From the NCBI GenBank assembly GCA_036675815.1, contig JAKFEE010000031.1:62001-126000 (forward strand): DNA of 64,000 nt, written 5' to 3'. Below the pieces are notes generated by a model. It had not been told where the DNA came from. It searched no databases and saw only the letters and a list, made by a program, of their open reading frames with translations. Below are positions 43,805 to 52,470 of the stretch, piece after piece. The stretch's first letter is position 1; each line of letters opens with the position of its first letter. The DNA is from JAKFEE01 sp036675815 (GTDB taxonomy: Bacteria > Pseudomonadota > Alphaproteobacteria > Rhodospirillales > Magnetospirillaceae). Both the position numbers and the translations under genes were made by a program.

Positions 43805-43980
43805 TCTTCTACAATCCGGCGGGCGCCCCGGAACTGGCGTGCAATTCCTGTGGCTGCCGCTGGTTCGACCGCATGAACGGGGCCTGCTACGAATGCGGCG
43901 AGGTGGTGCCGCCCGAGGACATCGCCGCCTATCAGGAGGCCTTGCGCAAACACTACGACGAGAAGGGCATCACGCCGTGA
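43801..43980 (+). CDS. Small zinc-ribbon protein
   Basis: A 59-residue protein with two CxxC knuckles: CNSC at 14-17 and CYEC at 29-32, separated by 11 residues, the pattern of a rubredoxin-like zinc ribbon or iron site. A helical tail follows. It overlaps both neighbours (ATGA at the start, TGATG at the stop), so the three proteins are made together and may form a complex. It is too small to be an enzyme by itself. It lacks the OB-fold of DUF35 proteins that accompany some thiolases. Confidence 0.8.
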   Translation: MIFYNPAGAPELACNSCGCRWFDRMNGACYECGEVVPPEDIAAYQEALRKHYDEKGITP

Positions 43981-44411
43981 TGCCCTACGTCGTCGAGCGC
44001 GTCGTCAAGTGGGGCGAGTGCGATCCCGCCGGCATCATCTACACGCCGCGTGCCTTCGACTATGCCACCGAGGCGGTCGAGGGCTGGTACCGCGATGTCG
44101 GCGGCCTCGATTGGCAAGGGATGGGCCAGCGCAACTTCGGCGCCCCCACCGTTCATGCCGAATGCGATTTCCTGCGGCCGCTGCGGCCCAACGAGAAGGT
44201 GCGGGTGGTGCTCGGCATCGAGCGCATCGGCGAGGCGAGCCTCACCTTCCGCATCGACTGCCTGGGCGGCGACGGCGAGCCGTCGCTCAAGGTGACGATG
44301 GTCAGTTGCTTCACCGATTTCGCCGGCGGTGAGGCCCGACCGATGCCGATCCCGCCAGACATTCGGGCGCGGGCGCGCATTTACCGGGACGCCGGTCTGG
44401 GCTACAAGTGA
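43980..44411 (+). CDS. Hotdog acyl-CoA thioesterase (4-hydroxybenzoyl-CoA thioesterase family)
   Basis: Single hotdog-domain thioesterase (143 aa). The 4HBT motif is present with the catalytic Asp in WGECDPAGIIYTPRAFDYA (about residue 15). It hydrolyses an aromatic or medium-chain acyl-CoA, releasing CoA, perhaps to rescue CoA from dead-end pathway esters. Start and preceding stop share one base (TGATG). It precedes the binding-protein gene by 44 bases. Confidence 0.9.
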   Translation: MPYVVERVVKWGECDPAGIIYTPRAFDYATEAVEGWYRDVGGLDWQGMGQRNFGAPTVHAECDFLRPLRPNEKVRVVLGIERIGEASLTFRIDCLGGDGEPSLKVTMVSCFTDFAGGEARPMPIPPDIRARARIYRDAGLGYK

Positions 44412-44455
44412 TCACAGCATAACTGATCACGTCATAAGAAGCGGAGGAAACGAGT

Positions 44456-45625
44456 ATGCGTGTGCGATCCCTGAAGGGCATGGTTGCCGCGGGTGCGGTC
44501 CTGGCGGTGATGGCCCCGGGTGGCGCCTTGGCGGCCTGCAAGGTGAAGGTCGGCTTCATGCTGCCCTATAGCGGCACCTATGCGGCCTTGGGCAACAACA
44601 TCACTGACGCCTTCAAGCTGCGCGTCTCCGAGCATGGCGGCAAGCTGGGCGGCTGCGACATCGAATACGTCCAGGTCGACGACGAATCGGCGCCGCCGAA
44701 GGCCAAGGACAACGCCATGAAGCTGGTGACCAAGGAGGACGTCGACGTGCTGGTCGGCACCGTCCACTCCGGCGTCGCCGAGGCGATGGCGGCGGTGGCC
44801 AAGGAAGAGGGCGTGCTGACCATCGTGCCCAACGCCGGCGCCGACAAGATCACCGGCGCCATGTGCGCGCCCAACATCTTCCGCTCGTCCTTCAGCAATT
44901 GGCAGGTGAACTACCCGATGGGCGACGTCGTGCTCAAGGACGGGCACAAGACGGCGGTGACCATCACCTGGAACTACCCGTCGGGCAAGGAGCAGATCCA
45001 GGGGTTCAAGGACTCCTTCACCGCCGGCGGCGGCAAGATCGTCAAGGAGATCTATCTCGACTTCCCCAGCGTCGAGTTCCAGGCGCACCTGACCGAGATC
45101 GCCGCGCTCAAGCCCGACGCCGTCTACAGCTTCTTCGCCGGCGGCGGTGCGCTTAAGTTCCTCAAGGACTATTCGGCGGCCGGGCTGCAGGGCAAGATCC
45201 CGCTGTACGGGTCGGGCTTCCTCACCGACGGCGTGCTCGAGGCGGCCGGTGCCGCGGCCGATGGCGTGAAGACGTCGCTGCACTACGCCTACAATCTCGA
45301 CACCCCCGAGAACAAGAAGTTCAAGGAAGCTTTCGAGAAGGCCACCGGCCGCAAGGCCGACGTCTATGCGGTGCAGGGCTATGACGCGGCCGAGATGCTG
45401 CGCATCGGTCTCGAGGCGGTCAAGGGTGACGTCGAGAAGCAGAAAGAACTGATCGCCGCCATCGAGAAGGCGACGATCGACAGCCCGCGCGGCAAGTTCA
45501 CCATCTCGAAGTCGCACAACCCGGTGCAGGATTTCTACCTGCGCGAGGCCAAGGGCGGCTCGGAGACGGTGGTCGGCGTCATCAAGAAGGCGCTGCCCGA
45601 CCAGGGCACGGGTTGCCGCATGTAA
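44456..45625 (+). CDS. ABC-type binding protein, aromatic/branched-chain amino acid class
   Basis: Periplasmic binding protein (389 aa, Peripla_BP_6 class). The signal peptide ends at GGALA (about residue 26), and the mature protein starts ACKVKVGFMLPYSGTYAALG. Several Cys residues occur (CKVK, GGCDIE, MCAP, final GCRM), consistent with disulfides. It resembles proteins that bring benzoate-like or phenylpropanoid acids to Liv-type transporters. No permease or ATPase genes are adjacent. A GGAGGAAAC site precedes the ATG. A strong terminator follows, closing the TetR-side operon. Confidence 0.88.
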   Translation: MRVRSLKGMVAAGAVLAVMAPGGALAACKVKVGFMLPYSGTYAALGNNITDAFKLRVSEHGGKLGGCDIEYVQVDDESAPPKAKDNAMKLVTKEDVDVLVGTVHSGVAEAMAAVAKEEGVLTIVPNAGADKITGAMCAPNIFRSSFSNWQVNYPMGDVVLKDGHKTAVTITWNYPSGKEQIQGFKDSFTAGGGKIVKEIYLDFPSVEFQAHLTEIAALKPDAVYSFFAGGGALKFLKDYSAAGLQGKIPLYGSGFLTDGVLEAAGAAADGVKTSLHYAYNLDTPENKKFKEAFEKATGRKADVYAVQGYDAAEMLRIGLEAVKGDVEKQKELIAAIEKATIDSPRGKFTISKSHNPVQDFYLREAKGGSETVVGVIKKALPDQGTGCRM

Positions 45626-45647
45626 GGCTGTTCATCAGCGCGTGTAG

Positions 45648-45687
45648 AGCGCCCGCCGGGAGCAGTCTCGGCGGGCGCTTTCTCTTT
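45648..45687 (+). terminator. Intrinsic terminator
   Basis: Perfect 11-bp stem AGCGCCCGCCG / CGGCGGGCGCT with a 10-base loop, followed by TTTCTCTTT. It lies 22 bases past the binding-protein stop and ends the TetR-side operon. Confidence 0.92.
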
Positions 45688-45798
45688 AAACGTGCAATTC
45701 TTCGTTCGCCGGCCCGTTGACCAGCGGATGGGAAGCGCGTAAAGCAGCTCTGGGACAATCTTGTGAACATTTGTCGTCATTGATATTGCGGGGGTCTA

Positions 45799-47475
45799 AT
45801 GCGCAATCTTCCGATCCGCATCAAGTTATGGCTGATCGTTGCCACTGCCATCATCGGCCTCGTGGCATTGGTCGGCTGGGTATTGGTCCAACTCAAGGAC
45901 GACCTGCAGGCTGATCGGCAAGTCAAGACCCAACACCTCGTCGAGACCGTGCACACGCTGCTGGGTCATTACGAAGGTTTGGCGCGCAGCGGCAAGATGG
46001 GCGTCGCCGACGCGCAGGCGGCGGCATTGGCTGCTGTGCACGACGTGCGCTATGCCGGCCAGGAGTATTTCTGGATCAACGATCTTCAAGGCAAGACGTT
46101 GATGCATCCGACCAGCCCGAAGCTCAACGGTCAGAGCTTGCTGGAGTTCAAGGACGCCAACGGCAAGTACTTCTTCAAAGAAATGACTGAGATCGCCAAG
46201 AGCGAAGGCGATGGTTTCCTTTATTATGTCTGGCCCAAGCCGGGGATTGACGAGCCGGTGCGCAAGCTCGCCTACGTCAAGGCCTTCCAGCCATGGGGCT
46301 GGGTGGTGGGATCCGGCATCTACCTCGACGATCTCGACGCCATCTTCCGCGCCCGGGCCATCGCCTTCGCCGTGTTCGGCGTCGTCATGGTCGGCCTGGT
46401 GCTGGCGCTGGCCATCATCATCGGCAACGGTATCACCCGGCCCCTGGCGGTGATCACCGACCGCACCGATCGCCTGGCCAAGGGCGATCTGGAGGTCGAC
46501 ATCAGCGAACAGGATCGCGGCGACGAGATCGGGGCGCTGGCGCGGGCGCTGGAGGTGTTCAAGAGCTCGGAGATCGAGCGCGCGCGCATTCAGGCCGAAC
46601 AGGTCGCCGAGGCCGAGGGCAAGGCGCAGCGTCAAGCGCACCTGGACCGCTTGGCCGGCGCCTTCGAAAGCGGTGTCGGCGCCCTGCTGCAGTCGGTGAG
46701 CACCTCGGTGCGCCACCTGCACGAAGCCTCGGAAAGCATGACCCGCGGCGCCCAGGACACCAGCGCCAAGAGCGCCACCGTCGCCGCCGCCTCCGAGCAG
46801 GCCAGCACCAACGTCCAGACCGTGGCCTCCGCCGCCGAGGAACTGTCGGCGTCGGTGCACGAGATCGCCCGCCAGGTCGCCGAATCGGCCGGCATCGCCG
46901 GCGAGGCGGTCAGCCAGGCCGAGCGCACCAACGCCATGGTGCAGAGCCTGGCCGCCGCCGCCGGCCGCATCGGCGAGGTGGTCAACCTGATCAACGACAT
47001 CGCCAGCCAGACCAATCTCTTGGCGCTCAACGCCACCATCGAGGCGGCGCGGGCGGGCGAGGCCGGCAAGGGCTTCGCCGTCGTCGCCAACGAGGTCAAG
47101 TCGTTGGCCAACCAGACGGCCAAGGCCACCGACGAGATCGCCGGCCAGGTGCGCTCGGTGCAGGACGAGACCGACCAGGCGGTGGCCGCCATCGCCGCCA
47201 TCGGCCAGACCATCGGCCGCATCAACGACATCGCCGCCGGCATCGCCGCGGCGGTCGAGCAGCAGGGCGCGGCCACCGAGGAGATCGCCCGCAACGTCCA
47301 GCAGGCGGCCGCCGGCACCGACGAGGTGTCGGCCAACATCGCCGGCGTGTCGGCGGCGGCCGGCGAAACCGGGCAAACCGCGCGGCTGGTCTACGATTCG
47401 GCCGACGAGCTGATGCGCAACGCCGACAGCCTAAAGGGCGAGGTCGAAGGCTTCCTGCGCGGCATCAAGGCGTAG
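45799..47475 (+). CDS. Methyl-accepting chemotaxis protein with sCache domain
   Basis: Membrane chemoreceptor (558 aa). Membrane helix 1 at about 10-30; a periplasmic single-Cache (sCache_2) domain at about 35-185 with YFWINDLQGKTLMHP and PWGWVVGSGIYLDD; helix 2 at about 190-212; HAMP near 213-265; then a long signalling coiled coil whose hairpin tip is IASQTNLLALNATIEAARAG. No C-terminal CheR-binding pentapeptide is seen. sCache_2 receptors often sense small organic acids. Its place directly after the catabolic unit suggests taxis towards that substrate (inference). The 3' end overlaps the facing GST gene by 11 bases. Confidence 0.93.
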   Translation: MRNLPIRIKLWLIVATAIIGLVALVGWVLVQLKDDLQADRQVKTQHLVETVHTLLGHYEGLARSGKMGVADAQAAALAAVHDVRYAGQEYFWINDLQGKTLMHPTSPKLNGQSLLEFKDANGKYFFKEMTEIAKSEGDGFLYYVWPKPGIDEPVRKLAYVKAFQPWGWVVGSGIYLDDLDAIFRARAIAFAVFGVVMVGLVLALAIIIGNGITRPLAVITDRTDRLAKGDLEVDISEQDRGDEIGALARALEVFKSSEIERARIQAEQVAEAEGKAQRQAHLDRLAGAFESGVGALLQSVSTSVRHLHEASESMTRGAQDTSAKSATVAAASEQASTNVQTVASAAEELSASVHEIARQVAESAGIAGEAVSQAERTNAMVQSLAAAAGRIGEVVNLINDIASQTNLLALNATIEAARAGEAGKGFAVVANEVKSLANQTAKATDEIAGQVRSVQDETDQAVAAIAAIGQTIGRINDIAAGIAAAVEQQGAATEEIARNVQQAAAGTDEVSANIAGVSAAAGETGQTARLVYDSADELMRNADSLKGEVEGFLRGIKA

Positions 47476-48190
47476 GGCCGGGGGCGGCGCCGCCCTCGTC
47501 GAGGGTGCGCGCCGTCTGCCCGAACAGGATCTTCTTCGACTCCTCGCTCACCGCGGCATTGGTGTTGATCGCCTTGGCGCGCGCGTAAGCGCGCCCCACC
47601 GCCGGCCGGGCGCCGATGGCGTCGAACCAGCGCCTCAGATGCGGAAAATCGTCCAGGTTCTGCCCCTGGATCTTGTAAGGCCGGATCCAGGGGTAGCAGG
47701 CCATGTCGGCGATGGAGTAGTCCCCGGCGATGTACTCGCGGCCGGCAAGCCGCTTGTTGAGCACCCCGTACAGCCGGTTGGTCTCGTTCCCATACCGGTT
47801 GATGGCGTAGGGAATCGGTTCTGGCGCGTACTGAGTGAAATGGTGGTTCTGGCCCGCCATCGGCCCCAGGCCCGCCATCTGCCAGAACAGCCATTCCATC
47901 ACCTCGACCCGGCCGCGGGTCTCGGCGGGGATGAACCGGCCGGTCTTCTCGGCCAGGTAGAGCAGGATGGCCCCCGATTCGAATACCGAAACCGACGCGC
48001 CGCCGTCAGCCGGCGCGTGGTCGACGATGGCCGGAATGCGGTTGTTGGGCGAGACTCGCAGGAAGTCGGGCTTGAACTGGTCGCCGGCGCCGATGTTGAT
48101 GGGCACGATGCGATAGGGCAGATCGCTTTCCTCGAGGAAGATGGTGATCTTGTGGCCGTTGGGCGTGGTCCAATAGTACAGGTCGAACAT
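47465..48190 (-). CDS. Glutathione S-transferase, YghU/YfcG (Nu-class) type
   Basis: Thioredoxin-fold N-domain plus helical C-domain (241 aa). The start MFDLYYWTTPNGHKITIFLEE resembles E. coli YfcG/YghU, which act as disulfide-bond reductases with glutathione. The N-terminal Thr/Asn active-site region TTPNGHK and the ESGAILLYLAEKTG helix are conserved. The C-domain has NRLYGVLNKRL and YSIADMACYPW, the usual N-capping box. It is a single cytoplasmic gene convergent with the chemoreceptor; its link to the catabolic genes is unknown. Confidence 0.9.
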   Translation of the reverse strand: MFDLYYWTTPNGHKITIFLEESDLPYRIVPINIGAGDQFKPDFLRVSPNNRIPAIVDHAPADGGASVSVFESGAILLYLAEKTGRFIPAETRGRVEVMEWLFWQMAGLGPMAGQNHHFTQYAPEPIPYAINRYGNETNRLYGVLNKRLAGREYIAGDYSIADMACYPWIRPYKIQGQNLDDFPHLRRWFDAIGARPAVGRAYARAKAINTNAAVSEESKKILFGQTARTLDEGGAAPGPTP

Positions 48191-48415
48191 CCGCTGTCTC
48201 CGATTTCGCGCGGTGAGCTCCTATCGAACAAGATAAGGCGGCGGCCGGCAAACGCCCACATCGCATGACCATATCGGACCGCCGCCAAGCCCGAGCACCG
48301 GGTTGACGGATGCAGGTGGGTGCGGCATTTTGCCGCGGCCGTCGTCGATCGGCATCCGCCAGAGGCCCTTTTCGGTCGGCTTCGACGCCTTTCCCATCGC
48401 GAGTCGTCTCCAGGA

Positions 48416-49237
48416 ATGAACCCCGCCCTTGTTGCCGCCCTGGCGTTGTCGCTCGTCCCCACTGCGGCGGCGGCGATGGAGCCGATGCCCTGGCATGAGC
48501 ACCAAGCGCCGAGCAGCGGTCATGCGCGGGCCATCGGCAGCCATGCACGCGGCTGCATCGGCGGTGCCGTCGCCCTGCCGGTCGAGGGTGCCGGCTATCA
48601 AGTGCTGCGGCCTGGTCGCCATCGCCACTACGGACATCCCCGCCTGATCCGCTTCGTCGAGGATCTTGGGCGGAAGGTGGCCGCGTCAGGATTGGGCACG
48701 CTGCTGGTCGGCGACCTCGCCCAGCCGCGCGGTGGCCCGATGGCGTATGGCCATGGCAGCCATCAGAGCGGTCTCGACGTCGACCTATGGTTCCGTCTGC
48801 AGCCACTCGTCGCGGCCGAGCGCGAGAATCCGCAGCCCATTGGCATGGTGCAACCCGATGGCACCGTGTCATCGGCCTGGACCGGGGCGCAGGCGCGGCT
48901 TCTGAAATTGGCCGCCGCCGCTCGCGAGGTCGACCGCATCTTCGTCAATCCCGCCGTCAAGCGCGCGATGTGCCGGTCAGCCGGGGGCGATCGCCTTTGG
49001 CTGCGCAAACTCCGCCCCTGGCGCGGTCATGACCAGCATTTCCATGTGCGCCTGCGCTGCCCGGATGACAGCCCCAAGTGCAAGGCGCAGCCACCGATGT
49101 CGCCGGGCGACGGCTGCCACGAGGCCGAGAGTTGGGCCAGCGCCGGCGCCTTGCTCGAGGCCCAGTTGCAGCCTCGGGCCGAGGCCCCGGTGCGACCGCC
49201 GTTGCCACAGGCCTGCGCTGCCGTAGGACAGCCATGA
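48416..49237 (+). CDS. mepA: MepA-like penicillin-insensitive murein endopeptidase
   Basis: Secreted LAS-family zinc peptidase that cuts D-Ala-meso-DAP crosslinks in peptidoglycan (273 aa). The signal peptide spans about residues 1-19 (LSLVPTAAAA). The zinc-site motifs are complete: GSHQSGLDVDLWF (His and Asp) and RGHDQHFHVRL (His). GSHARGCIGG and a C-terminal CPDDSPKC give four or more Cys for disulfides. The start at 48416 gives the cleanest signal peptide; the frame extends upstream without good evidence. The stop overlaps the regB start in an ATGA. The 225 bases before it show no recognisable element. Confidence 0.88.
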   Translation: MNPALVAALALSLVPTAAAAMEPMPWHEHQAPSSGHARAIGSHARGCIGGAVALPVEGAGYQVLRPGRHRHYGHPRLIRFVEDLGRKVAASGLGTLLVGDLAQPRGGPMAYGHGSHQSGLDVDLWFRLQPLVAAERENPQPIGMVQPDGTVSSAWTGAQARLLKLAAAAREVDRIFVNPAVKRAMCRSAGGDRLWLRKLRPWRGHDQHFHVRLRCPDDSPKCKAQPPMSPGDGCHEAESWASAGALLEAQLQPRAEAPVRPPLPQACAAVGQP

Positions 49238-50607
49238 TCGACAGCTTTTCCGCGACCGATGCGGCGCGTACAGTCGGCGTCGGAGGTGACGCCATGTGGC
49301 AGGGGGACGGGCGGGAGGTCGGCGCCGACGTTAGCGACGTCGGGCTGGTGCGGCTGAACACGCTGGTCGGCATCCGCTGGCTGGCCATCGCCGGGCAGAT
49401 TGCCACCATTGCCGTCGTCCACGCGATCTTCGGCATGGGCGAGTGGCGCTTGCCGCTGGCCGCCGTCGCCGCTTCGATCCTGTTCAATCTTGGTCTGGTC
49501 ATGTCGGGGATGGCGCGGCGCCGGGTCAGCGGTGCGGTGGCCGGCTGGCATCTCGGCTTCGATCTGGTGCAACTGTCGGCTCTCCTGTTCCTGACCGGCG
49601 GCGTGCACAACCCCTTCGCCCTGTTCCTCCTGGCACCGGTGACGGTCGGGGCGGCAACGCTGTCGCTGCGGCAGACGGCGCTGTTGGTCGTGCTGGCGGT
49701 GGCGCTGGTCTCGGTCCTGACCGTCCACCACAGGCCGCTGCCGTTCCCCGACGTCGAAATCTATCTGCCGCCGCTCTATGTGGCCGGCACCTGGACGGCC
49801 CTGGTGCTGTCGACCGCCTTCGCCGCCCTGTACACGTGGCGCGTCGCCGAGGAGGCGCGGCGGCGCGCCGATGCGCTGTCGGCGGCCCAGATCGCGCTGG
49901 CGCATGAACAACGCTTTGCCGCCGTCGGCGCCATGGCGGCGGCGGTCGCCCACGAAATGAGCACGCCCTTGGCGACCATCAGCCTGGTCGTCAAGGACAT
50001 GGCGGCCGAAGTGCCGCCGGAGAGCCCGCTGGCCGACGACGTGCGGCTGTTGGTCAGTCAGGTCGAGCGCTGCCGCACCATTCTCACCCATCTGGGGCAG
50101 CAGCGTGATGCCGAGAAGGACGCCGCCATCGATCGCGTCCCCCTCGAATCGCTGGTCGAACTGGCGGCGGCGCCGCATCGCCCCAAGGACGGCGACAAGG
50201 AACTGGGGTTTTCGGCAGGGCCGCTGCCGGGGCAGGAGACGGCTCCCGCGCCATGGGTCGGCCAGCGGCCGGAGATCCTGCACGGGCTCGGCAATCTGAT
50301 CCAGAACGCGCTGCAATTCGCAACCAGGCGGGTCGATGTCGTCACCCGGTGGAGCGAGGAGACGGTGTCCGTCACCATTTCCGACGATGGCCCGGGCTTC
50401 AGTCTGCATTTGCTGTCGCGCGTGGGCGAGCCCTACATTTCCAGCCGCGCCGGCGAACACGGTCACATGGGGCTCGGCATCTTCATCGCGGCCACCCTGC
50501 TGTCGCGCACCGGCGGCAAGCTGGTCATCGACAATGGCCCGCAAGGTGGTGCCGTGGCCACGGTCACCTGGCCGCGCAACGCCTTCGGGCAGGCGCCCGG
50601 CCAGTGA
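49234..50607 (+). CDS. regB: RegB/PrrB-type redox sensor kinase
   Basis: Membrane histidine kinase (457 aa) that senses quinone redox state and activates RegA under low oxygen. Six membrane helices span about 45-200, with the ubiquinone-binding heptapeptide GGVHNPF at 122-128 in a periplasmic loop. The phosphoacceptor is His240 (VAHEMSTPL). The redox-active Cys is Cys280 (ERCRTIL), exactly 40 residues after the His, as in Rhodobacter RegB (His225, Cys265). The ATPase domain has NLIQNALQ, DDGPGF and GLGIF. The open frame upstream overlaps mepA and is not used. regA follows by 62 bases; no SenC gene lies between, unlike Rhodobacter. Confidence 0.94.
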   Translation: MIDSFSATDAARTVGVGGDAMWQGDGREVGADVSDVGLVRLNTLVGIRWLAIAGQIATIAVVHAIFGMGEWRLPLAAVAASILFNLGLVMSGMARRRVSGAVAGWHLGFDLVQLSALLFLTGGVHNPFALFLLAPVTVGAATLSLRQTALLVVLAVALVSVLTVHHRPLPFPDVEIYLPPLYVAGTWTALVLSTAFAALYTWRVAEEARRRADALSAAQIALAHEQRFAAVGAMAAAVAHEMSTPLATISLVVKDMAAEVPPESPLADDVRLLVSQVERCRTILTHLGQQRDAEKDAAIDRVPLESLVELAAAPHRPKDGDKELGFSAGPLPGQETAPAPWVGQRPEILHGLGNLIQNALQFATRRVDVVTRWSEETVSVTISDDGPGFSLHLLSRVGEPYISSRAGEHGHMGLGIFIAATLLSRTGGKLVIDNGPQGGAVATVTWPRNAFGQAPGQ

Positions 50608-50669
50608 CCGGCTGACAGGACCGGCGCGGTATCGATATAGTGCAAGCGGTAAGACGAACGGCGGTGCCG

Positions 50670-51245
50670 ATGGCGAATGAAAAGATCGACGTGGCGGAGA
50701 ACGGCTCGCTGCCGGAGGAGCGCTCGCTGCTGGTGGTCGATGACGACGAGCCCTTCCGCACACGGCTGGCGCGGGCGCTCGAACGGCGCGGCTTCGTCGT
50801 CACCACCGCCGACGGCGTGGCGTCGGGGATGGCGGCTGCGGCCGCGACGCCGGCCTATGCCGTCGTCGACCTGAAGCTGGGCGAGGCCAACGGGCTGGAA
50901 CTGGTCAGCGCCATTCAACGGGTGTCGCCGGACACGCGCATCGTCATGCTCACCGGCTATGGCAACATCGCGACGGCCGTCGCCGCGGTCAAGGCAGGGG
51001 CGCTCGATTACCTGGCCAAGCCGGTCGACGTCGAGCGATTGGTCGCGGCGCTGCTGCAATGGGGCGACGAACCGGTGCTGCCCGAGCCGTCCGATATGCC
51101 GATGACCGCCGAGCGCGTGCGTTGGGAGCACATTCAGCGGGTATACGACGAATCGGGGCGCAACGTATCGGAGACGGCGCGCCGGCTGCGCATGCACCGG
51201 CGAACCTTGCAGCGCATCCTGGCCAAGCACGCGCCGCCGGAATGA
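50670..51245 (+). CDS. regA: RegA/PrrA-type response regulator
   Basis: DNA-binding partner of RegB (191 aa). The receiver domain (about 18-130) has the acidic pocket DDDE (24-27), phosphoacceptor Asp67 (VVDLKLGEANGLEL), Thr in MLTGYGN and Lys in YLAKPVD. A short linker precedes the Fis-type helix-turn-helix GRNVSETARRLRMHRRTLQRI, which is almost invariant in RegA proteins. It controls respiration, photosynthesis, carbon and nitrogen fixation genes in relatives. The ATG at 50670 lies near residue 11 of a slightly longer frame beginning with GTG at 50640; the shorter form fits known RegA. Confidence 0.95.
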   Translation: MANEKIDVAENGSLPEERSLLVVDDDEPFRTRLARALERRGFVVTTADGVASGMAAAAATPAYAVVDLKLGEANGLELVSAIQRVSPDTRIVMLTGYGNIATAVAAVKAGALDYLAKPVDVERLVAALLQWGDEPVLPEPSDMPMTAERVRWEHIQRVYDESGRNVSETARRLRMHRRTLQRILAKHAPPE

Positions 51246-51263
51246 ACGAATCGGGGGGATACG

Positions 51264-52385
51264 ATGAAGCAGGTCGAGAAGCTGACAGAATCGGACGTCC
51301 GCTTGCTGCTGGACGACCCCTCGGCCGAAATGCGCAGCCGCACCGCGGCGCGCGTCGCGGCCAGTTTCGATCCTGCCGTTTTGACGGACACCGAGCGCCA
51401 CCTCGCCGAAGACATTTTTCGGCTGATGATGAAGGACGCCGAGGTGCGGGTGCGCGAGGCCCTGGCCTGGCAACTGCGCAACTCCCCGGGCGTGCCGCAT
51501 GACGTGGCCCTGGGGCTCGCACGAGACGTCGACTCGGTGGCGCTGCCCATGTTGCAGTCGTCGGAAGTGCTCACCGACGACGACCTGATTGCCATCGCCC
51601 GCTCGAGTGGCGCTGCCAAGCAGGTGGCCATCGCCGGACGCGCATCGGTTTCGGGCCGGGTGTCGGAGGCGCTGGTCGAAACCGACGATGCGCGGGTGGT
51701 GAGCACGCTCGTCGCCAATCAGCGCGCCGAAATCCCCGCGCCGGCGCTCGAGCGGGTGGTGGAACGGTTTGGCCAGCACGATGACGTGCAACTGGGGTTG
51801 GCGGCGCGGCCGGCGCTGCCGATCACCGTCGTCGAACGCCTGGTGGCGAAGACTTCGGACAGGCTGCGCCAGCAGTTGCTGGCCTGCGGCTCCGCTCCCG
51901 AAGGGCTGACGAGCGAACTCCTGCTCCAGGCGCGCGAGCGGGCGGTCGTCGGCCTGCTCGGCGACAATGTCGGCGACGACGACGTCGACGCATTGGTGCG
52001 TCAACTCGATGCCTACGGCCGGCTAACCCCGTCGATCATCCTGCGTGCGCTGTGCCTTGGCGATCTGGCGTTCTTCGAGGCGGCCCTGGCCCGCCTTTCC
52101 GGGACCGCGACGGTCAATGCCCTGGCCCTCATCTACGACACCGGTCCGCTCGGCCTGCGGGCGATTTTCGACAAGGCAGGCTTGCCCGCCGCATATTTTC
52201 CGGCGTTTCGCGCCGCCGTCGACGTCGCCCGCCTCATTCAGCTCGACGGCCAAGCCCATGATCGTGAACGCCGTTCGCGCAAAATCGTCGAGCGCGTGCT
52301 CACCCAGTGCGGCGATCTCGGCGTCGACCTCGACGAGCCGGATATCGAGTACCTGCTGGGCCACATGGCCAGGGCCGCGACCTGA
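51264..52385 (+). CDS. DUF2336 domain protein
   Basis: Soluble, mostly helical protein (373 aa) built of HEAT-like two-helix repeats (for example the DPSAEMRSRTAARVA and DAEVRVREALAWQLRNSP segments), ending in a conserved C-terminal region. It matches the DUF2336 family common in Rhodospirillales. The family's molecular role is not established as far as I know; some members are linked to signalling. It follows regA by 18 bases and is probably co-transcribed with it, which suggests a role in the redox response. Confidence 0.82.
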   Translation: MKQVEKLTESDVRLLLDDPSAEMRSRTAARVAASFDPAVLTDTERHLAEDIFRLMMKDAEVRVREALAWQLRNSPGVPHDVALGLARDVDSVALPMLQSSEVLTDDDLIAIARSSGAAKQVAIAGRASVSGRVSEALVETDDARVVSTLVANQRAEIPAPALERVVERFGQHDDVQLGLAARPALPITVVERLVAKTSDRLRQQLLACGSAPEGLTSELLLQARERAVVGLLGDNVGDDDVDALVRQLDAYGRLTPSIILRALCLGDLAFFEAALARLSGTATVNALALIYDTGPLGLRAIFDKAGLPAAYFPAFRAAVDVARLIQLDGQAHDRERRSRKIVERVLTQCGDLGVDLDEPDIEYLLGHMARAAT

Positions 52386-52394
52386 CGCCGCGGT

Positions 52395-52421
52395 TCCTCG
52401 ACGCTATTTGTCGAGGATCAA
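52395..52421. promoter_or_regulatory. Hairpin with overlapping FNR-like half-sites
   Basis: TCCTCGAC / GTCGAGGA (52395-52417) forms an 8-bp stem just after the DUF2336 stop. The sequence TTG-TCGAGGAT-CAA (52408-52421) has the TTG-N8-CAA spacing of Crp/Fnr-family sites, with a perfect ATCAA right half. It stands 50 bases before the Crp/Fnr gene, so it could be a terminator, an operator, or both. Confidence 0.45.
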
Positions 52422-52470
52422 TCTGAGTCGGAGACCGTCTGCGGTAAGCTGCGCCCCCTTGAGCAGGAGG

